A stretch of DNA of 35,924 bases, taken from contig NZ_QGDT01000021.1 in the NCBI RefSeq assembly GCF_003149085.1, positions 1 through 35,924 of the forward strand, written 5' to 3'. This DNA is from Dyadobacter jejuensis. Lineage in GTDB: Bacteria; Bacteroidota; Bacteroidia; Cytophagales; Spirosomataceae. Positions 8,385 to 17,783 of this stretch are shown here, piece after piece. How positions within the stretch are numbered: position 1 is the first letter of the stretch; the number at the start of each line of letters is the position of its first letter. Under the pieces are notes generated by a model. It searched no databases and was not told where the DNA came from. It worked only from the letters and a program-made list of their open reading frames with translations. The translations under genes were made by a program, and so were the position numbers.

Positions 8385-10136
8385 ATGCGACAATACGCTT
8401 TGAAAATACCTATTCTTATCATCATTGTACTGCTTAACGGTATTTCTCAGGAGGGTTATGCGCAACGTAGGAGTAAGAAAAAGGCCTTACAGACCGAAAA
8501 ATCGGAGCAGGTAACCACGGGGCTCCAGCAGGAGGCCTTGGTGGCAGAGGGGATGAAGTTCATGATGAAAGATGAACCTGTTAAGGCCTTACCACTCTTC
8601 GAGAAATTAATCGATGAAGCCCCTTTAAACCCTACTGGTTATTACCTTACCGCTAAGGCACTTCTGGAAATCAACCAGGTAGAAGAAGCCTTTGTAGCGT
8701 CCAAAAAGGCCTATGAGCTCAATAAGGACAACGATTTTTATGCCCAGCAGTTAGCGGAGTTATATGCCAAGAAAAGGAAATATGCTGAGGCGGCTGTGAT
8801 ATATGAGACGTTGATAAAAAAGAGTCCGGAGAATATACAGTACGGCCTGGAACTGGCGGCGATCTATGTTTTTAATGACGAGTTCGATAAGGCCATTCGT
8901 ACCTACGATATTTTGGAGCGGGCTTTAGGGGTATCCGAGGAGATCACCAAGCAAAAGCAGCAGCTTTATTTAAGACAAAACCAGTTGGAAGAGGCCATTG
9001 CCGAAGCACGTAAGTTGATAGAGTCGGAGCCCGAAGAGGTGAGCTATCAAGTAGAGTTTGCCGAGTTGCTCATTGCCAACGACCGTACCATGGAGGCCAT
9101 TGCTCCTTTGGAAGAAGCCATCCGCATCAATCCCGACGAAGCGCAGGCCCATGTGTTACTAGCCGATATATATCGTAAGAATGGCAATATAGAAAAATGC
9201 AACCAAGAGCTAAAAATCGTTTTTGCGAACCCCAATTTAGATGCTGACCCCAAAATCAGGGTGCTCTCAGGATATCTTTCTATGTTGAAAACCAGCGAGG
9301 AGAACAATGATGCCCTGCTGTTGGCCAAACAGTTGATGGACACCCATCCGGGAGTTTCTAAGGTGCACGTCATCTATGCCGACCTGCTGATGCGCAATAA
9401 GCGGAAAGCAGAGGCCCGCGACGCCTATGTGCGCGCCGCTAACTTAGACCCTTCCGTATTCGAAATTTGGGGGGCGATTTTGCAGCTGGACGGAGAGCTC
9501 AACCAGCCCGATAGCCTTTTGGCGCATTCGGAGCAGGCATTAGAAGTGTTTCCTAACCAAGGGATGTTTTGGTATTCCAATGGTATGGCACATCTGATCA
9601 ATAAGAACTATAAGGAGTCGGTATCTTCTCTAGAAGAGAGCCTTAAGCTGGTAGGGGAGCAAAACGAAATGGTACCCTATATCTATGGCCAGCTCGGCGA
9701 CGCCTTCAATGGCTTAGGTGACCACGCCAAATCCGACGCCTCCTACGAGCTTTCTCTTAAGGCCAATCCCGAGAACGATCATGTGCTCAATAATTACAGT
9801 TATTTTCTTTCCTTACGCAAGGAAAAGCTCGACCTAGCCCTTAAAATGTCGGGGAAGCTGGTGAAGTTATATCAGAATAACCCTACCTATCTCGATACCC
9901 ATGCATGGGTGCTTTATACCATGAAGGACTACAAACGGGCCAAAGAGTACCTGGAGATGGCCATGAAAGACAGTACGGCGGTGAGTGGCACCATTGTGGA
10001 GCATTATGGGGATGTGCTTTTTAAACTCGGTGAGCATGACAATGCCGTGGCGCAGTGGAAGAAGGCAAGGTCGATGGGGGAAACCACAGAACTTTTGGAC
10101 AAAAAAATAGCTACAGGATCTTTACATGAACAATAG
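8385..10136 (+). CDS. Secreted tetratricopeptide-repeat protein
   Basis: The 583-residue product has a signal peptide (hydrophobic core IPILIIIVLLNGI, probable cleavage after EGYA). A basic stretch follows, then arrays of TPR helices covering most of residues 50-575; repeat phrases such as ALPLFEKLIDEAPLNPTGYY and AIAPLEEAIRINPDEAQAHV are readable. TPR arrays hold proteins together; no enzymatic motif is visible. Its stop codon overlaps the next gene by 11 bases, so the two are translationally linked. The order TPR, DUF4292 lipoprotein, EnvC-like protein is a recurring Bacteroidota arrangement, which points to a cell-envelope role. The precise partner is unknown. Confidence 0.9.
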   Translation: MRQYALKIPILIIIVLLNGISQEGYAQRRSKKKALQTEKSEQVTTGLQQEALVAEGMKFMMKDEPVKALPLFEKLIDEAPLNPTGYYLTAKALLEINQVEEAFVASKKAYELNKDNDFYAQQLAELYAKKRKYAEAAVIYETLIKKSPENIQYGLELAAIYVFNDEFDKAIRTYDILERALGVSEEITKQKQQLYLRQNQLEEAIAEARKLIESEPEEVSYQVEFAELLIANDRTMEAIAPLEEAIRINPDEAQAHVLLADIYRKNGNIEKCNQELKIVFANPNLDADPKIRVLSGYLSMLKTSEENNDALLLAKQLMDTHPGVSKVHVIYADLLMRNKRKAEARDAYVRAANLDPSVFEIWGAILQLDGELNQPDSLLAHSEQALEVFPNQGMFWYSNGMAHLINKNYKESVSSLEESLKLVGEQNEMVPYIYGQLGDAFNGLGDHAKSDASYELSLKANPENDHVLNNYSYFLSLRKEKLDLALKMSGKLVKLYQNNPTYLDTHAWVLYTMKDYKRAKEYLEMAMKDSTAVSGTIVEHYGDVLFKLGEHDNAVAQWKKARSMGETTELLDKKIATGSLHEQ

Positions 10137-10944
10137 AATAGGAATATGGTGGCTGCTGGTGGTCGTGTTGGCGGTATCGGCCTGTCATCGTCCAAGGCAT
10201 ACGAAGTCGCAAAAGGATAGCATGGTGCTTAGGGACAGTGCTCAAAGTACGGCCGATTCGGCAAACTTAAACATGGAGCGTTTGAAGCTCGATACCTTCG
10301 ATTTTCAATACCTGACTACCAAGTCCAAATTTTCATTTAAAAACCGCAAACAGGACCTCGATAACGTGACGGTCAATATGCGGGTGAGCAAGGATTCGCT
10401 GATTTGGCTTTCGGTGAGTGGAGTAGGGTTAGAAGTGGCTCGAGGCCTTATTTCGCGGGATTCCATCGTTTTCTTGGATAAAATACACAAAGAATACTTC
10501 AATGTTACCTATGCCGAGCTGAGTGAAAAATACCAGTTTCAGCTGAGCTATGGGCTCTTACAATCGGTGATCGTCGGCGACCTCCCCTTTCCGGTCGATT
10601 CGGCTGTGTCGGTATCGCGGCAAGAAGGACAGTACGTCTTTAGCCAGGTGATAGACCGTATCGTATCTCAAAATTTTGTGGGCATCGAGAACCGCAAATT
10701 GTTGGGGATGAAGGCCGTCGAAAATGCAAGTAACAATACCTTTACCATACAATATAAGGATTTTGAAAAAGTAGATGGGATGTTATTTCCCTTCGAGAGC
10801 AGCCTCAATCTAGATGTAAGGTCGCCTCAAGACCAGCAGAACTACCAAACACAAGTGGGCCTACGGCATAATAAGGTAGAAGTTACCAACGAAAGCCCCG
10901 GATTTCCATTCAGTATACCCAGCAGTTATAAGAGAAAAAGGTAA
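10126..10944 (+). CDS. DUF4292 family lipoprotein
   Basis: The 272-residue product starts with a lipoprotein signal peptide: the core WWLLVVVLAV is followed by lipobox VSAC with C20 as the lipidated cysteine. The rest is rich in beta-strand patterns and fits DUF4292, whose fold has been compared with LolA/LolB-like outer-membrane lipoprotein carriers; the exact function is not established. The ATG lies 11 bases inside the TPR gene, which supports coupled expression. It is followed after 93 bases by the EnvC-like gene, which has its own promoter-like box. I infer an anchored periplasmic protein working on outer-membrane or peptidoglycan maintenance. Confidence 0.82.
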   Translation: MNNRIGIWWLLVVVLAVSACHRPRHTKSQKDSMVLRDSAQSTADSANLNMERLKLDTFDFQYLTTKSKFSFKNRKQDLDNVTVNMRVSKDSLIWLSVSGVGLEVARGLISRDSIVFLDKIHKEYFNVTYAELSEKYQFQLSYGLLQSVIVGDLPFPVDSAVSVSRQEGQYVFSQVIDRIVSQNFVGIENRKLLGMKAVENASNNTFTIQYKDFEKVDGMLFPFESSLNLDVRSPQDQQNYQTQVGLRHNKVEVTNESPGFPFSIPSSYKRKR

Positions 10945-10992
10945 AAGTAAGAATGTAGGCCCTTGCATAGGGCCAAAAACACCAAGACTGTT

Positions 10993-11000
10993 TAACTTTG
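10993..11000 (+). promoter_or_regulatory. Candidate -7 box before the EnvC-like gene
   Basis: TAACTTTG is an exact TAnnTTTG match, 37 bases before the ATG at 11038. A TTG occurs at 10963-10965, but at 27 bases the spacing is long, so the -33 element is uncertain. Confidence 0.45.
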
Positions 11001-11037
11001 CCTGCCGTTAATGGTATAGATAGCTAGAATATTAAAT

Positions 11038-12378
11038 ATGCCCTTTTATACACCACATGCATTTCGTCTGGTTTTGCTCCTCATTATGCTCCTTAGTGCC
11101 AGTGTTGGCGTAAGGGCCCAGAAGAGTCGTGAGCAGCTCGAGCGGGAAAAAACTGAGAACCAGAGTAAAATGAAGGAAATTCAGGGGATCCTGAAAGAGA
11201 CTTCGGCCCAAAAGAGTGTGAACTTAGGCCAACTGAGGGCGATCAATCAGCAAATCAACACCCAGAAAAAACAGATAGACCTGCTATCGGACGACGTGGG
11301 CCTATTAAATAAGGAGTTGAATGTGCTCGTAAAGGAACAGCAAGCGCTGGCTAAGAACTTCGAAAAGCTAAAGGAGGAATATGGACATATGATCTACGAG
11401 GCCGCCAAACGAAACAGCTACCTCAACCAGCTCGTATTTCTATTTTCGGCGGAGTCCTTCCATCAGTTTGCGCTGCGTTATAAATATCTGAAGCAATATA
11501 CCGATGCCAGGCAGGAGCAAGCTCAGGAGATGGAAGAGCTTAAGCAGAAACTGATCTCCGAGCAAGCGCGGATTGCCTCCAAAAAGACCGAAAAACAGAA
11601 GGTGCTTACCACTCAGGTAGGCGAAAGTAAAAAACTCGAAGGCCTTAAGGCGAAACAAAACGAGGTAGTGGTAGCGCTATCCCAAAAAGAAGCGGAGCTA
11701 CGCAAGCAGATAGAGCAAAACAAAAGGGCTACCAACTTGTTGGAGGCTAATATTCGCCGTATCGCCGAAAGGGAGCGGAAGGAACGTTTGGAAAAAGAAC
11801 GCAAGGAAAGGGAAGCCCGGGAGGCACGCATCCGTGCCGAGAAGGAGAGGCTAGCCAAAGAAAACGCCGAAAGAGCTAAAAAAGGGGAAGTAGCTATAGC
11901 TCCGGAACCGAAGGAAAAAGAACCTGAAATCGTGAGTGGAGGGCTCAGCGAAGCGGAAACAACCTTAGCATCGTCATTCACGGCCTCCAGAGCCAGGTTG
12001 CCTTGGCCGGTAAAGGGCTTCGTTTCGGGGCATTTTGGCCGAAGAGAGCACCCCGTACTAAAAGGCGTTATGGTCGATAACCTAGGCGTAGACATCCAAA
12101 CCAATAATGGCGAACTGGTGCGGTCGGTGTATGACGGCACGGTGCTCGATGTTACCGAGATGCCCGGAATGGGCGATGTCATCGCCATTCAACATGGGGA
12201 TTATATGACTATTTATGCCAAAATGAATGGGGTGGTGGTGAAGCCAGGCCAAAAAGTAAAGGCGAGAGACCCCATCGGAAGGGTGGCCACCGATAGCGAT
12301 GGCACCTCCGAATTACAGTTCCAAATTTGGAAAAACACCTCACGGCTGAACCCTGAAGGATGGCTTGCCCCTAGGTAG
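11038..12378 (+). CDS. EnvC-like murein hydrolase activator with degenerate LytM domain
   Basis: The 446-residue product has a signal peptide (core LVLLLIMLLSASVGV, cleavage after VRA). A long coiled coil follows (about residues 28-290), very rich in Lys, Glu, Gln and Arg. A LytM/M23 domain closes the protein (about residues 322-446). The zinc-site residues of active M23 peptidases are largely replaced: the HxGxD motif reads NLGVDI, and the final HxH region reads LQFQIW. This is the pattern of EnvC, which does not cut peptidoglycan but activates cell-division amidases. The role in daughter-cell separation is inferred from the family. It is the third gene of the TPR - DUF4292 - EnvC group. Confidence 0.88.
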   Translation: MPFYTPHAFRLVLLLIMLLSASVGVRAQKSREQLEREKTENQSKMKEIQGILKETSAQKSVNLGQLRAINQQINTQKKQIDLLSDDVGLLNKELNVLVKEQQALAKNFEKLKEEYGHMIYEAAKRNSYLNQLVFLFSAESFHQFALRYKYLKQYTDARQEQAQEMEELKQKLISEQARIASKKTEKQKVLTTQVGESKKLEGLKAKQNEVVVALSQKEAELRKQIEQNKRATNLLEANIRRIAERERKERLEKERKEREAREARIRAEKERLAKENAERAKKGEVAIAPEPKEKEPEIVSGGLSEAETTLASSFTASRARLPWPVKGFVSGHFGRREHPVLKGVMVDNLGVDIQTNNGELVRSVYDGTVLDVTEMPGMGDVIAIQHGDYMTIYAKMNGVVVKPGQKVKARDPIGRVATDSDGTSELQFQIWKNTSRLNPEGWLAPR

Positions 12379-12397
12379 GCCGAGCGTCAATTTAATG

Positions 12398-12431
12398 GGT
12401 AGGATGAAGGCACTATAAGTGCGGTTCTACC
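12398..12431 (+). other. Nested hairpin before panB
   Basis: GGTAG (12398-12402) pairs with CTACC (12427-12431), and inside it GCACT (12410-12414) pairs with AGTGC (12418-12422) around ATA. It lies 27 bases before the panB ATG, after the EnvC-like stop. No T-run follows, so it could be a weak terminator or a leader structure. Confidence 0.3.
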
Positions 12432-12458
12432 AGGTTTTATCAAAAAAACATATTATCA

Positions 12459-13277
12459 ATGTCGGTACATAGCTCAGATATAAAACGCGTAACGACCCAT
12501 AGCATTCAGGAAATGAAGGGGCGTGGTGAAAAAATAACTTGTCTTACCGCCTACGATTATTCTATGGCGGGGATCGTGGATGCCGCCGGGGTGGAGCTCA
12601 TCCTCGTGGGAGACTCTGCCTCCAACGTAATGGCGGGCCATGAGACTACCCTACCCATCACCGTCGACCAGATGATCTACCATGCGCAGTCGGTGGTTAG
12701 GGCGGTGAAAAGGGCCTTGGTGGTGGTCGACTTGCCGTTTGGGTCGTATCAGGGCAACTCTCGGGAGGCACTCAATACGGCCATTCGTATCATGAAGGAG
12801 TCGGGTGCGCATGCGGTGAAGCTGGAGGGAGGGCTGGAAGTGAAGGAGTCTATCACCCGCATCCTCAGTGCCGGAGTGCCCGTTATGGGGCATTTGGGGC
12901 TTACTCCCCAATCTATCTATAAGTTTGGTACTTACACAGTCCGTGCTAAAGAGGAGGCTGAGGCGCAAAAGTTGTTGGAAGATGCGGCTTTGCTCGAGGA
13001 AATAGGGTGTTTTTCGGTAGTCTTAGAAAAAATACCCTCCAAACTCACCCAGCAAGTCTCGGCTAGTGTTCAGATACCCACCATAGGAATAGGTGCTGGC
13101 CCCCATGCCGATGGGCAGATTTTGGTGCTACACGACCTATTAGGCATTAACAAGACCTTTAAGCCTCGATTTCTCCGTCAATATGCCGATCTTAATGGGA
13201 TCATGCACGAGGCCATCTCTCATTATATCGGCGACGTAAAAAGTAATTCCTTTCCCAGTGAAAAGGAATCTTATTGA
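12459..13277 (+). CDS. panB: 3-methyl-2-oxobutanoate hydroxymethyltransferase
   Basis: PanB (EC 2.1.2.11) transfers a hydroxymethyl group from methylene-tetrahydrofolate to 2-oxoisovalerate, giving ketopantoate, the first step to pantothenate and coenzyme A. The 272-residue length is normal. Family residues are in place: D52 (VGDSAS) and D91 (DLPFGSY) for the metal, K121 and E123 (KLEGG), H145 (GHLGLTPQ) and E190 (VLEKIP). The N-terminal TAYDYSMA motif is also typical. The enzyme is a cytosolic TIM barrel, usually a decamer. No other pan gene lies in the window. The pseudouridine synthase follows 42 bases later on the same strand and may share its transcript. Confidence 0.96.
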   Translation: MSVHSSDIKRVTTHSIQEMKGRGEKITCLTAYDYSMAGIVDAAGVELILVGDSASNVMAGHETTLPITVDQMIYHAQSVVRAVKRALVVVDLPFGSYQGNSREALNTAIRIMKESGAHAVKLEGGLEVKESITRILSAGVPVMGHLGLTPQSIYKFGTYTVRAKEEAEAQKLLEDAALLEEIGCFSVVLEKIPSKLTQQVSASVQIPTIGIGAGPHADGQILVLHDLLGINKTFKPRFLRQYADLNGIMHEAISHYIGDVKSNSFPSEKESY

Positions 13278-13319
13278 CCACCTCTGTTTTCCAAATTAGG
13301 AAGACCTAAAAACAAGTTT

Positions 13320-14051
13320 ATGGCGAAGAGACCATTTAGAATCGTATACGAGGATAATCATTTGATTATCGTCAATAAAGAGCCAGGAGTACTCGTACAA
13401 GGCGACAAGACGGGCGATAAATGCCTGTTGGACCTGGTTAAGGAATATATCAAAGAGGAATACAATAAGCCTGGAGCGGTATTTTTGGGGACGGTACACC
13501 GCCTCGACAGGCCCGTTAGTGGCCTGGTCGTGTTTGCCAAAACCTCCAAGGCCTTGGAGCGGATGAACGAGATATTCCGTAAGAGGGACGTTCAAAAAAC
13601 CTATTGGGCAGTAGTAAAAAACCGCCCTGCCACCAAGAAAGGCCGGCTGGTACATTGGCTGATCAAAGATGAAGCCCGCAATGTTACCAAGGCCTACGAC
13701 TACGAAGTTCCCGGCTCACAACGTGCCGAATTGTCGTATCGCTGGCTGGGGGAAGTCAATAAGCATCATCTGCTGGAGGTGAGCCCTATTACAGGTCGTC
13801 CGCACCAGATACGGGTACAGCTAGCCTCGATGAACTGCCCTATTCGTGGCGATGTGAAGTACGGCTTCGTTAGGGGCAATCCCGATGGGAGCATCAACCT
13901 ACACGCGCGGCGGTTATTTTTTGAGCACCCAGTAAAAAAGGAGCCTATGATTTGCCGTGCCGGCGTGCCGGACAATCCTTTTTGGGAGGAGTTTTTGCCC
14001 CTCGACGACGAGGAGATAAAACTGGAGAATATGGGCTATCTATACGAATAG
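13320..14051 (+). CDS. RluA-family RNA pseudouridine synthase
   Basis: The 243-residue product converts uridine to pseudouridine in RNA, most likely rRNA. The family signature HRLDRPVSG is at residues 60-68, with D63 as the catalytic aspartate. The GRPHQIRVQL motif, also typical of RluA, is near residue 160. There is no S4 domain in front, so it is a compact catalytic-domain-only form; which uridine is modified cannot be said. It lies between panB and the small DUF6787 gene, 6 bases before the latter, which suggests one operon. The ATG at 13320 leaves the canonical beta-strand start (IVYEDNHLIIVNK) intact. Confidence 0.92.
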   Translation: MAKRPFRIVYEDNHLIIVNKEPGVLVQGDKTGDKCLLDLVKEYIKEEYNKPGAVFLGTVHRLDRPVSGLVVFAKTSKALERMNEIFRKRDVQKTYWAVVKNRPATKKGRLVHWLIKDEARNVTKAYDYEVPGSQRAELSYRWLGEVNKHHLLEVSPITGRPHQIRVQLASMNCPIRGDVKYGFVRGNPDGSINLHARRLFFEHPVKKEPMICRAGVPDNPFWEEFLPLDDEEIKLENMGYLYE

Positions 14052-14057
14052 ACGGAA

Positions 14058-14360
14058 ATGTTAGAAAAACTAAAGGAACGCTGGAATGTTAAGAATGGCT
14101 GGGATGTAGCCGTCATTCTTATCGTTTTTGCCTGTACGGGTTTTTCGGTAATGTTTCTCAAACGTGCCCTGATGGAGGTATGGGGCCTCAATGACGACAC
14201 TTCCCCTTGGATCCGCTGGGCCATCAATCTGTTGGTCATACTGCCACTGTATCAGGTTATTCTCTTAGCCTGGGGCTGGATATGGGGGAAATATGACTTT
14301 TTTTTGGCCTTCGAAAAACGGATGTTTAGCCGTATGGCCGGTTGGTTTAAGCGAAAATAG
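14058..14360 (+). CDS. DUF6787 family small membrane protein
   Basis: The 100-residue product resembles DUF6787, a small Bacteroidota family sometimes mislabelled as prolipoprotein diacylglyceryl transferase. It has two membrane segments, about residues 17-37 (VAVILIVFACTGFSVMF) and 52-75 (WAINLLVILPLYQVILLAWGW). The ends are basic and rich in Phe and Trp. It begins 6 bases after the pseudouridine synthase stop, so it is probably co-transcribed. The function is unknown. The stop codon sits inside a hairpin terminator shared with the convergent gene. Confidence 0.8.
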   Translation: MLEKLKERWNVKNGWDVAVILIVFACTGFSVMFLKRALMEVWGLNDDTSPWIRWAINLLVILPLYQVILLAWGWIWGKYDFFLAFEKRMFSRMAGWFKRK

Positions 14361-14372
14361 CCCGGCTATTTT
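14354..14372. terminator. Bidirectional terminator overlapping two stop codons
   Basis: AAAATAGC at 14354-14361 pairs with GCTATTTT at 14365-14372 around CCG. Transcripts from both sides end in T-rich sequence (plus side ATTTTTGTTTT). The hairpin contains the stop of the DUF6787 gene and the last codons of the convergent DUF5723 gene. Confidence 0.7.
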
Positions 14373-15832
14373 TGTTTTATCCAACGCTTCATCTTCCATA
14401 CCGACAGGCCTATATAAGCCATGCCGGCACTCTGAGGAGACTTCTTAAACAATACCCCCATATTGTTAAATCCTACAAAAATGGGCCCAAAGTGGCCAAC
14501 GGCTCCTATGGATACTTTTTTGTTGCCTTCGATAAAGGTGACGGGAAAGGCGATATTGGAGTCTTCGTTTTCGAAGCGGGGTCCAATCGTGAAGGTGCTG
14601 GGCAAATAATAGTCCAACAGAGCATCGCCGGCGGGCTTCAGGCGGCTCGTTTTTTCCATATTGATAAAGAAGCCTTTGACAAGCTGGATGTCGGCTTCCA
14701 AATGTAAGGCCTGAGGCAGCTGCATGGACCCTCTAAAGGCAGTCGGTTCGCTGCCAGGGTAGAGTTCCATAAAGCCCTGTGCTCCCTTGTCGGCTATGGT
14801 CTCTAAGGCGGCTTGGTCTAGGGTAGAAGTGCCCTGAAAGCCCTCTGTTACGGCAACACTGGAGGTGTTATAATGTACGGTTCCTACATCGGTTACCGAC
14901 GCCGCCAGTCGAAGGATATAGGTGGGGCTTTCGTCGAATTTTTCCTTTTCGTTAACCCAATAATTTCCCAATTCATAAGTAAAGCCTAGGTCTATTCCCC
15001 AGCCTTTCCCATATTGATCTCCATCGAATAAGTCGCCTACGCGCAGGCCATTGGTAGGGGCGCTATAGCCGCTTTCGTAAGTAAACTGATTGATGACGAG
15101 CTCACTGGTTCCATAGGGGGTGCTTTTTTCTCGAACCTCATAGTTGTCGATGTTTCCCCTTACATAGGCGGTTCTGGCCCCTACGATCCGTTTTACGGTG
15201 GCTCCTAGCCGGAGCTTGTGGGCCTCTAAGTCCAAGACCTGTACACCGTAGGAAAAGGCGATCTCCGAAAAGCTGTGCTCGGCCAAGCCCAAGTCTCCCC
15301 AGCTACCCGACTCATTGGGGGCCTGCCCGGTATCGAGCCGGTGGTTATAAAGGTTTTGAATGGCCTCTGGCACTTGCAGGCCCTGTACCACCCCTCTCGA
15401 ACGGAATTGTAATGCCACACTCTGGTACTTATCTATGGCATACAGCACGGATGGCCAACGGATTTCGCTAGCCAAAAAAAGCTCCTTGCCCTGGCTGATG
15501 GAGCCCATCGTGCGGGAGCGGCCATATATTTCCTTGGTCGAATGTGGGGTGAGCAGCGGGGTGAGCAGGGAGTTTTTTCCTATATATCTAAAGTACCTAT
15601 TGGTAATACTGCCACCAAGGCTCAAAATGTTGATCTGAAATTTCTGTTTCGACCCTCCCAGTACCGACGGGTTGTAGGTAGTCCGGTAAAGGCCTCCGTA
15701 GTTGCTCTGTTGCAGGCCGGGTATATCTTGTGCTAGTGTGGGCAAGGCCAGTAAAATTCCAACCATGCATGCTCCTAAATGTTTGATTTTCAAATTTCTA
15801 TTTTTTATTCCAAATAAGTTTGCCTTGTTCAT
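14366..15832 (-). CDS. DUF5723 family outer-membrane protein
   Basis: This product (488 residues from ATG 15832) fits DUF5723, a Bacteroidota family of predicted outer-membrane beta-barrel proteins. The signal peptide has the core GACMVGILLALPTLA, cleaved before QDIPG. The mature part alternates aromatic and polar residues as a barrel does, with a typical early phrase YNPSVLGGSKQKFQINILSL. The start is uncertain. ATG 15832 overlaps recQ by 35 bases. A TTG at 15793, four bases after the recQ stop, would give a tidier signal peptide beginning KIKHLG. ATG 15766 would cut into it. Same strand and tight spacing with recQ suggest co-transcription, though a functional link is not evident. Confidence 0.82.
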   Translation of the reverse strand: MNKANLFGIKNRNLKIKHLGACMVGILLALPTLAQDIPGLQQSNYGGLYRTTYNPSVLGGSKQKFQINILSLGGSITNRYFRYIGKNSLLTPLLTPHSTKEIYGRSRTMGSISQGKELFLASEIRWPSVLYAIDKYQSVALQFRSRGVVQGLQVPEAIQNLYNHRLDTGQAPNESGSWGDLGLAEHSFSEIAFSYGVQVLDLEAHKLRLGATVKRIVGARTAYVRGNIDNYEVREKSTPYGTSELVINQFTYESGYSAPTNGLRVGDLFDGDQYGKGWGIDLGFTYELGNYWVNEKEKFDESPTYILRLAASVTDVGTVHYNTSSVAVTEGFQGTSTLDQAALETIADKGAQGFMELYPGSEPTAFRGSMQLPQALHLEADIQLVKGFFINMEKTSRLKPAGDALLDYYLPSTFTIGPRFENEDSNIAFPVTFIEGNKKVSIGAVGHFGPIFVGFNNMGVLFKKSPQSAGMAYIGLSVWKMKRWIKQK

Positions 15833-17708
15833 TATACTCAATCTGCTCATTTTCTAGTAACAGTTTTACTGCACGAAGGAAGTGTTTTTCGGGCAGGTGA
15901 TCAAACCGTTCCCTCAATTGTTTGGGGTGATGTGGGCCGTTTTCCTTGAGGTCTATTGAGATTTCCTTAGCTAAGGCCGCTGTAGCCAATTCTCGCTCCT
16001 TTTTCTTTTTAAGACAATTATCACAAATTCCACATTCGCTGGCATCGAATTCGTTGAAATACTCGAGCAGCATCAGCGTCCGGCAGCGGTTGTCGCTAGA
16101 AGCATACTCGATGACTGCCTGGGCCTTTTTTCTATCTCTAGCCCGTTTCTTCTTAATTTCCACTACCTGCAAGGGTAATGTAGGTGCGTCGAACCGGGGG
16201 GTTAGGAAAGTAAGCTGGGGTTTATCCCGCTTAGGCTCATAGTCTATGATATCTCTTTCTTGTAAGAACCGCAATTTGTTGAGCACCTCCTGAACGGGGG
16301 CATAAAAATGCTGTCCGACCTCGGTTTCGTTGATGCGTACATATTCAGAAAACGACTCTCCACCATACAGGCGGAGTATTACCTTGATAAACGAATCGAG
16401 GCCGGGATAACGTATCTGAAAATCATATAATTGCCGATTGTCTACCAAGAACATCAGTTTGGAAGGCTCAAAAAAGGACTCGCTCAGTTGTAAAAAACCC
16501 TCTTCTTCCAACAGCTTGAGGCTGTAGTGGGTTTCGCTGACGGGGAGTCCGAAAGTCCCGCAAAAATGTTGTAAGTCGAAGTCGTGAATGCTCAGCTCTC
16601 CGCTACCTACTGGTACTTTATAATAATTGGCTAGAGCCTGATATACCCTTTTGAGGAGTTCGAAGGGGGGGTATTTCCGTTCTACTGCGTCGAGCAATTC
16701 TTCCAGGTCTAAGGGCACAAACAAGGCTACGGCATAGGCTTTATGGCCGTCGCGCCCCGCCCGCCCGGCCTCTTGGTAATAGGCTTCCAAGTTTTCGGGT
16801 AAGTCGAAATGTACCACCGACCGCACGTCGGGTTTGTCTATGCCCATTCCAAAGGCGTTGGTAGCCACCACTACCCGCACTTTGTTGCCGATCCAGGCCG
16901 ACTGGCGGTCGTTGCGCTCCTTATGGCTCAGGCCGCCATGGTAATTTTCGGCACTTATCCCCTGTTTGTTAAGCCAGTCGGCGATCTCCTTGGTGCGTTT
17001 GCGGGTTTTGACATACACGATGGAAGTACCTGGAACCCTTTTGAGGATCTGCAATAATTTTTGCGCCTTATTTTCTTCTACAAAGGCCGAGTAGGACAAG
17101 TTATCGCGAGCAAAGGACTGTTTGTAAACCCTTACCGTTTTCATTTGAAGCTTGTCGATAATATCGGCACGAACCTCCTCGGTAGCGGTGGCCGTAAGGG
17201 CCATCACGGGTACTTCTGGAAGAAGGGCCCGGAACTCGGCGATCTGTAAATAGGACGGTCGGAAATCATACCCCCAGGCCGAAATACAGTGCGCCTCATC
17301 GATCGCTAGCAGACAAATTTTCATCTGTTTGGCTCGTTCTTTCATCAGGTCGGTACGAAGCCGCTCGGGAGATACATATAAGAAACGGGTGCTCCCATGG
17401 ATACAATTGTCGAGGGCAATATCGATCTCATGTTTGTTCATTCCCGAGTGAATGGCTGCTGCAGGGATATGCCGTCTTTTTAGCTGCTCTACCTGGTCTT
17501 TCATCAGGGCTATGAGCGGCGTAACTACGATGCATACTCCCTCGAGCATGAGCACTGGTACCTGAAAACAAATGGATTTTCCACCCCCGGTAGGTAATAA
17601 TAAAAGGGTGTCGTTGCCGTTTATCACCGACAGAATAGCCTCTTTTTGAATAGGTCTAAAACTGTCGTAGTTCCAATATTGCTTTAGGATCTGCTCGGGG
17701 GAATTCAT
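15798..17708 (-). CDS. recQ: ATP-dependent DNA helicase RecQ family
   Basis: This 636-residue RecQ-family 3'-5' helicase unwinds DNA in repair and recombination. From the start at 17708, the Q-motif region (YWNYDSFRPIQKEAI) is near residue 11. Walker A TGGGKS is at 40-45 and the DEAH box at 137-140 (IDEAHCISAWGYDFRPSY). Motif VI (YQEAGRAGRDG) is near 320. The zinc-binding cysteines are near residue 560 in the pattern C-x16-C-x2-C-x2-C. No separate HRDC domain is evident, which agrees with the short RecQ type common in Bacteroidota. The frame opens at 17729, but ATG 17708 (MNSPEQ) aligns better with the family. It is divergent from the DacB-like gene. Confidence 0.93.
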   Translation of the reverse strand: MNSPEQILKQYWNYDSFRPIQKEAILSVINGNDTLLLLPTGGGKSICFQVPVLMLEGVCIVVTPLIALMKDQVEQLKRRHIPAAAIHSGMNKHEIDIALDNCIHGSTRFLYVSPERLRTDLMKERAKQMKICLLAIDEAHCISAWGYDFRPSYLQIAEFRALLPEVPVMALTATATEEVRADIIDKLQMKTVRVYKQSFARDNLSYSAFVEENKAQKLLQILKRVPGTSIVYVKTRKRTKEIADWLNKQGISAENYHGGLSHKERNDRQSAWIGNKVRVVVATNAFGMGIDKPDVRSVVHFDLPENLEAYYQEAGRAGRDGHKAYAVALFVPLDLEELLDAVERKYPPFELLKRVYQALANYYKVPVGSGELSIHDFDLQHFCGTFGLPVSETHYSLKLLEEEGFLQLSESFFEPSKLMFLVDNRQLYDFQIRYPGLDSFIKVILRLYGGESFSEYVRINETEVGQHFYAPVQEVLNKLRFLQERDIIDYEPKRDKPQLTFLTPRFDAPTLPLQVVEIKKKRARDRKKAQAVIEYASSDNRCRTLMLLEYFNEFDASECGICDNCLKKKKERELATAALAKEISIDLKENGPHHPKQLRERFDHLPEKHFLRAVKLLLENEQIEYNEQGKLIWNKK

Positions 17709-17783
17709 GGGGTAATTTCTAGCTTCCATTGGTGGTAAGGCAAAATAAACACTATTTCGGCGTTTTATAGCCTAAGGTGTCCT

